The notes below the pieces were generated by a model. It did no database searches and was not told where the DNA came from. It saw nothing but the letters and a program-made list of their open reading frames with translations. A stretch of DNA of 8,855 nt from positions 1 through 8,855 of the forward strand of contig CAZDHT010000231.1 of assembly GCA_964505325.1 (NCBI GenBank). Reading direction: 5' to 3'. The DNA is from CAZDHT01 sp964505325. Its GTDB lineage: Bacteria > Planctomycetota > PUPC01. Positions 4,870 to 8,855 of the stretch are shown piece by piece. Made by a program: the position numbers and the translations under genes. Numbering within the stretch: the first letter of the stretch is position 1; each line of letters starts with the position of its first letter.

Positions 4870-7108
4870 TGTCATTATCTCCGTTCCGCCTTGGTTCTTC
4901 GGGCGCTTGTGGATCATTGCCGCGCGCCACGAGCGCTTTGAGACCGTCCGCGACTATCCCGGCTGGCAGGTCTGCCACCAAGTCCCGGACCGGACTCTCG
5001 GCTGTTATCCAGGCTCTGAGCAACATCCAGGCTTGTGATTCTTGCGCGTCGTCGTCCCCTGTGAGCGACTGCCCAAGAACGCGGCGGGCACATTCGCCAG
5101 CGTCCTCCGGAGGCCCGCCAAGCGCCTGATCAAGGGTGCGGACCGCGTTGCCGGCGTCCGTTGCCAGGTCCCCAGGTGCTAGGGCATCCCAGTTGTCGTG
5201 CATCAACTTGGCAATATGCTCTTCTGATTCGGGAGCCAAGGGCGCCTTGTCCGTCGTTCCCAGGGTCGTTGACAGCACCCACCACGCAACGCCCAGCGGC
5301 ACCAGGTCCTCAGGAGGGATCTCGCTCTCCTTCATGGTTGGGTGAAGGTAGTCAAGCGCGCGGTACGCGTGGTCAAAAACCACGTGAAGTAACTCCACTT
5401 GGGCCTCGGCAAGGGGCGAGCATAACTGCTTGACGGCGTCAAGGGCTCGCTCGGGCAGGTGATCCAGACCGCGAGCGTTCTTGATGGCCGCTGCTATCGA
5501 CCCGGTCAGGCGTTTCACGGCCTCCTTCGAGAGCCACGCTCTGGCCGTGTCGTCCTCAAGACCGAGCCGCGCATCGCGGAGAGCCGCCATGATTGTCGCG
5601 ACATTCGAGTGGGCACACGTGTCTGTCTCTGAGTCTGGTTGTTGTGGTCCGCCGACCATGTCGCTGATCACGGGCTCCCATGCGGTGTCGTTCAAGAAGC
5701 GCAACGCCTCGATGCCAAGGAATCCCCTGAGCTCATTACGGCCGCGATACGCCCTCATCTTTACGTTATCATCACTAATCCCAAGTTTCTTACCGATTTG
5801 TTTGTCGGAGTACCCTTCAATCCGGAGCCACAGAACTTGCGAATACGGCTTATTCATCTGCTTCAGCGCTTTGAAGAACCACGGCCGCGGCGCGGAAGTC
5901 GTGCTTCTGTGCTGCAACCACCGGAGCAAATTCTCAATTGAGTGTGTGCCTTTCTTGTGCTTGGCTTTGCACTCTCGGATGGACTCGTTGACGCGAGCGA
6001 ATGCCCAGTCGGCGAATTCCGCCGGGCAGGCGTACTTCACCGGGCCACCGTTCGCAAGAGACTTCAGGTCCTCCCAGGCCTTGAGGCACACCTCCTGCAC
6101 GATGTCCTCCACTTCTGCGCTTTCCGGCCCAACCTTGGCGCTGATGTACGGCGTGAGGAAATGCCGGACGCATTTGATGAAGAAATCTCCGTATTCCGGC
6201 TTGCCAGCAGCAATCCTTTCAAAAGCAGCGAACGCAGCAACTCTGACGGCCTGCAGCCTATGCCAATCCAGCATGCTAATCTGGCCAGTGCCCGGCTTCC
6301 ACTTGTGTGGAGGGTCGTCCCTCTCGCGGAAGTGATGAAGTTCCTCGGTTAGCATCTCGAGAATGTCTTTGTAGGACTCTCTGCTTTTCACGTCATCGAG
6401 TGGGAGGAAGATGGTATGTGGTTCTAGGACCTGCCGCGTGAGGTGGGCCAGCTCCGTGCGGCCGTTGGACTCTTTGGCTCGAGTGAACGCCCAGTCGGCG
6501 AATTCGGCCGAGCAGGCGCAACTGAGCGGTCCTCCGTCTCTGCGATGCTCGAGATCTCTTAAGACCGCGATGTACACGTCGCAGACAACATCGTCGGCCT
6601 TCAGTCGGCCCAACCGAACACGGGGGCGGCGCACGTAGGGCAAGAGGAAGGCCTTGAACGCCTCCATGGAGAAGGACTGGTACCCCTTCTCGCCGCGCTC
6701 AATCTCCTGCAGGGCGACCCAGGCCGCCGCTATGGTGACCTGCCGCCTGAGCCAGTCCAAGACGTGGATTCCGCCAGCTCCCGGTTTCCATTTGTGTGCA
6801 TCATCCTTCCCTTCGCGGAAGTGATAGAGCTCAACGGTTACGATCTCGGAGGTCCTGTTTTTGAGCTTTTCCTGCTCTCCGCCACCAGGGAGGAGAGGCA
6901 TTGTGTCCAGGTGTTGGTGAACAAAGTCCTTGAGCTTTGCGCGCGCTTTGTCGTCGAGGCCGCCCGTAGAAGAAAAAAAGTCCTGAATGGGTCTGTCCAA
7001 GGCCATCGAATCCCCCTCGTAGGCGCAGGCAACCCGGCCCTCGCGGAGAAAGCCAAGCGTCCTCCGACGGCCCATCGTATTAGACGGTGCAACAGACGTC
7101 AAGGTCAT
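4859..7108 (-). CDS. ECF-like sigma-70 family factor with duplicated sigma-2 module and long C-terminal extension
   Basis: Predicted RNA polymerase sigma subunit of 749 aa, far longer than a usual ECF factor (about 170-220 aa). Two homologous modules occupy residues 87-214 and 250-376. The second has a normal region 2.2-like helix (VEDIVQEVCLKAWEDL, 333-348) and a region 2.3/2.4-like segment (FADWAFARVNESIREC, 365-380). A sigma-4 helix-turn-helix follows at about 412-464 (QVLWLRIEGYSDKQIGKKLG at 424-443). Residues about 470-749 form a mostly helical extension in which I recognise no domain; no membrane segment is seen. The ATG at 7108 overlaps the upstream stop as ATGA and has AGGA with a 9-nt spacer. 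An internal ATG at 7006 (MALDRPIQDFF, giving 715 aa) has GAGGGGG 5 nt upstream and is a real alternative. The downstream zinc-finger protein is the likely anti-sigma factor. Confidence 0.82.
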   Translation of the reverse strand: MTLTSVAPSNTMGRRRTLGFLREGRVACAYEGDSMALDRPIQDFFSSTGGLDDKARAKLKDFVHQHLDTMPLLPGGGEQEKLKNRTSEIVTVELYHFREGKDDAHKWKPGAGGIHVLDWLRRQVTIAAAWVALQEIERGEKGYQSFSMEAFKAFLLPYVRRPRVRLGRLKADDVVCDVYIAVLRDLEHRRDGGPLSCACSAEFADWAFTRAKESNGRTELAHLTRQVLEPHTIFLPLDDVKSRESYKDILEMLTEELHHFRERDDPPHKWKPGTGQISMLDWHRLQAVRVAAFAAFERIAAGKPEYGDFFIKCVRHFLTPYISAKVGPESAEVEDIVQEVCLKAWEDLKSLANGGPVKYACPAEFADWAFARVNESIRECKAKHKKGTHSIENLLRWLQHRSTTSAPRPWFFKALKQMNKPYSQVLWLRIEGYSDKQIGKKLGISDDNVKMRAYRGRNELRGFLGIEALRFLNDTAWEPVISDMVGGPQQPDSETDTCAHSNVATIMAALRDARLGLEDDTARAWLSKEAVKRLTGSIAAAIKNARGLDHLPERALDAVKQLCSPLAEAQVELLHVVFDHAYRALDYLHPTMKESEIPPEDLVPLGVAWWVLSTTLGTTDKAPLAPESEEHIAKLMHDNWDALAPGDLATDAGNAVRTLDQALGGPPEDAGECARRVLGQSLTGDDDAQESQAWMLLRAWITAESPVRDLVADLPAGIVADGLKALVARGNDPQAPEEPRRNGDNDNGL
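4879..4882 (-). promoter_or_regulatory. Shine-Dalgarno core GGAG of the anti-sigma gene
   Basis: The plus strand reads ctcc. It lies inside the end of the sigma gene, 9 nt before the ATG at 4869 but only 3 nt before the ATG at 4875, so it favours the start at 4869 (MDCDEVKQ). Confidence 0.55.
5717..5875 (-). other. Sigma-4 helix-turn-helix coding segment
   Basis: This segment encodes residues 412-464 of the sigma factor. The pattern (helix, then LWLRIEGYSDKQIGKKLGIS, then NVKMRAYRGRNELRGFL) matches sigma region 4.2, which contacts the -35 element. It follows the second sigma-2 module after a linker of about 35 residues, the normal ECF order, so module B plus this region is the functional sigma core by inference. 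Confidence 0.75.
5981..6361 (-). repeat. Sigma-2 module, copy B (intact)
   Basis: This segment encodes residues 250-376. It shares HFRE, HKWKPG-x-G, LDW-x-R, FL-x-PY, GGP and C-x-AEFADWAF with copy A; my hand alignment gives about 54 identities over 128 positions. It keeps the ECF-like DIVQEV-x-L-x-AW helix, so it is the more likely core-binding copy. Copies A and B are offset by 486 nt (162 codons) at their most conserved point. Confidence 0.78.
6467..6850 (-). repeat. Sigma-2 module, copy A (diverged)
   Basis: This segment encodes residues 87-214. It is clearly homologous to copy B but the region 2.2-like helix is altered: DVVCDVYIAVLRDL (173-186) replaces DIVQEVCLKAWEDL, so the usual QE pair and the Trp are lost. 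It is not followed by its own helix-turn-helix. It may have become a regulatory or anti-sigma-docking domain, which is inference. Confidence 0.75.
7012..7018 (-). promoter_or_regulatory. Alternative Shine-Dalgarno GAGGGGG for an internal sigma-factor start
   Basis: The plus strand reads ccccctc. It lies 5 nt before the ATG at 7006 and would give a 715-aa sigma factor starting MALDRPIQDFF. It competes with the ATGA-overlap start at 7108; the sequence alone does not settle which is used. Confidence 0.4.
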
Positions 7109-7758
7109 GGCGTCTGATCCTGCTTCGCATGAGCTGTCTTCGTTGTCTTCGTTATCTCGTCGGAAACAGGTGGACCTCCGATCAGCCGGTCGGCCTCGAT
7201 TTCCGAGGGCACAAAGGCGACTTCAATCACGTGCAACTCGACTGGTTCATTCGCCTCGTCTTTCCACATTAGGTTTACCTTGGTTACGGGCCGCCCGGCA
7301 CGAGCACGAAAGGCGCGCAAGGGAACGGCGACCAGAACGATGTTGTTCTCTTTTGTGACGCGCACGTCAGAACTGGCGAGCCGCATTCCGTTCTTGGGGA
7401 ACTCCTCGTCCCCATAGTTGAACGAGATCGACACGCAGTCCAAGTGAGACGAAGGGCCAAGCAACACGTGCAGAAAGCCCACGGTCGGCTGCTCAGGGAG
7501 GAGCGGACCGGCCGGAGAGCGGAACGCCACCCCACCCCACGAGCCGATCTTTGCATGAATGCCATCTTCCGCCACCCGGCGATCGCAGCGCCACGACCAG
7601 TCCGTCAGGCACGTGCCAGGCCCTCGTCCTGGCAGACAGGAGAAGAGCACGACTTCATCGGTAAGAACGATCTCCGGGCCCGATGACCTTCCAACAAGCC
7701 AGATGGCGGCGCCGGCAACCGCAGAACCCAGCGCCGCTAGGATCAGGACCTTTCGCAT
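7105..7758 (-). CDS. Envelope protein with N-terminal anchor and predicted beta-sandwich domain
   Basis: I do not recognise a named family. The 217-aa protein starts MRKVLILAALGSAVAGAAIWLVG (shown here as residues 1-10, MRKVLILAAL, running to Gly23), a signal peptide or membrane anchor. The rest is rich in beta strands and follows the order of galactose-binding-like or carbohydrate-binding jelly rolls: WSWRCD (54-59), GSWGGVAFRSP, a long strand GFLHVLLG, CVSISFNYGD, IVLVAVPLRAF, VTKVNLMWKD and VELHVIEVAFVP. The C-terminal 30 residues are polar and probably disordered. A strong Shine-Dalgarno (AGAGGA, 8-nt spacer) supports the start at 7758. It follows the coiled-coil gene by 39 nt and its stop overlaps the sigma start as ATGA, so it is in the same operon. 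It may be a ligand-binding envelope component of the signalling set, which is inference from fold and context. Confidence 0.72.
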   Translation of the reverse strand: MRKVLILAALGSAVAGAAIWLVGRSSGPEIVLTDEVVLFSCLPGRGPGTCLTDWSWRCDRRVAEDGIHAKIGSWGGVAFRSPAGPLLPEQPTVGFLHVLLGPSSHLDCVSISFNYGDEEFPKNGMRLASSDVRVTKENNIVLVAVPLRAFRARAGRPVTKVNLMWKDEANEPVELHVIEVAFVPSEIEADRLIGGPPVSDEITKTTKTAHAKQDQTP

Positions 7759-7766
7759 CAGCGCAT

Positions 7767-7772
7767 TCCTCT
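7767..7772 (-). promoter_or_regulatory. Shine-Dalgarno sequence AGAGGA of the beta-sandwich protein gene
   Basis: The plus strand reads tcctct. It sits 8 nt before the ATG at 7758, in the 39-nt gap after the coiled-coil gene. Confidence 0.6.
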
Positions 7773-7797
7773 TCAGGCCGAGCTTCGCCTTGCGGGT

Positions 7798-8601
7798 CTA
7801 GCGACTGGTCTCTTCGCAGGCCAGATATGCGTCGACAGCGGTTACAATATCCTGATGTTGCTCATCGCCGGTCTCCGCTGTCGGTGTTCGTTCGGCCAAG
7901 AAGGCCCGTCTGTGCTCTGCCGTGCGGACAAGGATCTTCGCGCGAGTCTCGATCTGATCCAGCACCTTCTCGACCGTTCTGGTCGTCTGGGCGAAGTTCA
8001 TGTCGGGAGAGACCTCCTGTGCGCGGAGGCATTGCAGCATGGCCTCGACGCGCTGGACTTCAAGTGCGAGCCTTTCTTTGTTGGCGCGCATCTCGATGAT
8101 CTTCTGGCGCATGCGGCGGAGGGCTTCTCTCTTCGCTTGAAGCGTGTTCTCCCTGAGCGTGGCGAGTTGCTTGGTCGCCCTGTACCTGAGGAACACGTCT
8201 GACAGCCGCCGCTCGGCTTCGGGCCGGGTCAGATGCTCTTCCTGCCAGTCCACAAACTGTCCTTCGTTATTGAGCTTTTGGCGAAGTCCGACGACGAGGG
8301 ATCGGAGTCGTTTTTCGCTCCCGCGCGCCTGGGCCGCAGCCACCTTCTTCTCAAGTTGTTCGGCGGCGATCTGCTGTTCGGCAAAGACCCGGATCAGTCC
8401 GTCCAAATCCTTGCTGAGATCGCCACTGATCGACTTGGCCCTTTTCAACTGGAACTCCAGCCCGAGAAGATCGTCGACGTTGTCCCGGCCGACCTGGACG
8501 GCGGTTCTCACGTACGACAGCGTTTCCCGGCCGAAGAACAACATCGAGACCCCGAGAAGAACCAAGGTCCCAACGACAGCCTTCGAGATCAAACGCTTCA
8601 T
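7798..8601 (-). CDS. Membrane-anchored coiled-coil protein (planctomycete-type)
   Basis: The 267-aa protein has one hydrophobic segment (residues about 8-23, VVGTLVLLGVSMLFFG) and is then almost entirely charged helix rich in Glu, Lys, Arg, Gln and Ala. Coiled coil is likely at about 44-100, 140-195 and 205-238. The motif FFGRETLSYVRTAV (22-35) and the following layout recall a coiled-coil family that I remember from planctomycete genomes, often near ECF sigma and anti-sigma genes; I cannot confirm this here. The helical build is superficially like PspA/IM30 proteins, but those lack an N-terminal membrane span. The start at 8601 is chosen for AAAGGAG with a 6-nt spacer and the immediate basic-plus-hydrophobic N-terminus. 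An in-frame ATG at 8685 would add 28 mostly basic, polar residues. It is probably the first or second gene of the operon; the function is unknown. Confidence 0.78.
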   Translation of the reverse strand: MKRLISKAVVGTLVLLGVSMLFFGRETLSYVRTAVQVGRDNVDDLLGLEFQLKRAKSISGDLSKDLDGLIRVFAEQQIAAEQLEKKVAAAQARGSEKRLRSLVVGLRQKLNNEGQFVDWQEEHLTRPEAERRLSDVFLRYRATKQLATLRENTLQAKREALRRMRQKIIEMRANKERLALEVQRVEAMLQCLRAQEVSPDMNFAQTTRTVEKVLDQIETRAKILVRTAEHRRAFLAERTPTAETGDEQHQDIVTAVDAYLACEETSR

Positions 8602-8607
8602 TCTCTG

Positions 8608-8614
8608 CTCCTTT
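8608..8614 (-). promoter_or_regulatory. Shine-Dalgarno sequence AAAGGAG of the coiled-coil gene
   Basis: The plus strand reads ctccttt. It lies 6 nt before the ATG at 8601 and decides that start over the ATG at 8685. Confidence 0.7.
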
Positions 8615-8661
8615 CTTTCTGCTCTTTCGCCTGCTGTGAGGCTTACAGCGACGTTCGCCCG

Positions 8662-8678
8662 GCGCCGACCACCGGCGC
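8662..8678 (-). terminator. GC-only stem-loop after the right-edge stop codon
   Basis: GCGCCG and CGGCGC form a perfect 6-bp stem around a 5-nt loop (GTGGT on the minus strand). It begins 3 nt after the TGA at 8684-8682. No T-run follows, so it is not a standard intrinsic terminator; it could slow polymerase or protect a 3' end. The position just after a stop gives mild support to the partial gene call upstream. Confidence 0.35.
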
Positions 8679-8681
8679 TGC

Positions 8682-8855
8682 TCATCGAGCGGCGTCGACC
8701 ATCTTCTCCATACTAGAAGGAACCAGGTAACACGTTCCGTGCGGCATCCCCGGTTCGGTGTTCCCGTGTGTCATATGTGCTTGCCTGAGAAGAACTTGGC
8801 ACTCAACGACCTCCCACGTGGGATGAGATGCTCGGATTTGCGCCGGCTTCACGCC
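8682..8855 (-). CDS. Possible C-terminal end of an unidentified gene (cut by right window edge)
   Basis: The minus strand is open from the window edge for 57 codons and ends at TGA (8684-8682). The predicted end reads in part HPTWEVVECQVLLRQ and GTCYLVPSSMEKMVDAAR, which looks protein-like, while the other two minus-strand frames carry stops in the same stretch. The stop overlaps an ATG at 8685 as ATGA. There is no recognisable domain in so short a piece. If real, it lies 80 nt upstream of the coiled-coil start and the operon could extend further to the right. If not, this stretch would be the leader and promoter region of the operon. The evidence is modest. Confidence 0.4.
   Translation of the reverse strand, partial: GVKPAQIRASHPTWEVVECQVLLRQAHMTHGNTEPGMPHGTCYLVPSSMEKMVDAAR
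8812..8823. repeat. 12-bp perfect palindrome TCCCACGTGGGA
   Basis: This is a perfect inverted repeat centred on CACGTG. It could be a regulator site about 210 nt upstream of the coiled-coil start, but it also falls inside the possible coding end described for 8682-8855, so it may be chance. No second copy was noticed in the window. Confidence 0.25.

Noticed and set aside
4870..4917. 16-residue N-terminal extension of the anti-sigma frame
   Set aside because: It would overlap the sigma gene by 59 nt and lacks a good ribosome site; GGAG 9 nt before 4869 fits better.
8602..8685. 28-residue N-terminal extension of the coiled-coil protein
   Set aside because: Although its ATG overlaps a possible upstream stop as ATGA, the residues are basic and polar ahead of a normal signal-anchor, and AAAGGAG at 8608-8614 points to 8601.
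1..8855. CRISPR arrays, tRNA or rRNA genes, insertion sequences
   Set aside because: I looked for regularly spaced repeats, cloverleaf-like segments, transposase motifs and terminal inverted repeats and saw none.

Overview
GC-rich bacterial DNA in which every supportable gene lies on the minus strand, so the window reads biologically from right to left. The best guess for the host is a planctomycete (Planctomycetota). Three points suggest this: a membrane-anchored coiled-coil protein whose N-terminal motif (FFGR-E-x-x-SYVRT) I recall from planctomycete genomes, its position beside an ECF-type sigma factor with a zinc-finger anti-sigma partner, and the mix of exported lipoproteins. This placement rests on memory and is not confirmed.

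Layout, in transcription order. (1) 8855-8682: probable C-terminal end of a gene cut by the right edge, with a GC-rich stem-loop directly after its stop. (2) 8601-7798: one-pass membrane coiled-coil protein, 267 aa. (3) 7758-7105: 217-aa protein with an N-terminal signal/anchor and a predicted beta-sandwich domain. (4) 7108-4859: large 749-aa sigma-70/ECF-like factor in which the sigma-2 module occurs twice, followed by a sigma-4 helix-turn-helix and about 280 residues of unknown function. (5) 4869-3355: 504-aa anti-sigma-like protein with a zinc-binding HxxxCxxC motif, a membrane segment, a coiled coil and TPR repeats. (6) 3299-525: 924-aa predicted lipoprotein with a clan GH-A (GH5-like) glycoside hydrolase barrel and three beta-sandwich modules. 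(7) 524-201: intergenic, with no convincing gene. (8) 200-1: start of another lipoprotein gene with an excellent ribosome binding site, cut by the left edge.

Genes 2 to 6 are tightly packed (gaps of 39 and 55 nt, overlaps of 4 and 11 nt) and look like one operon. The sigma factor and the membrane-bound zinc-finger/TPR protein form a classic sigma/anti-sigma pair. The coiled-coil protein and beta-sandwich protein are predicted membrane or envelope components, and the glycosidase is predicted to be a surface-anchored effector. A reasonable reading, which is inference, is an envelope- or polysaccharide-responsive signalling cassette. Its most unusual part is the sigma factor with a tandemly duplicated sigma-2 module whose first copy has lost the usual core-binding residues.
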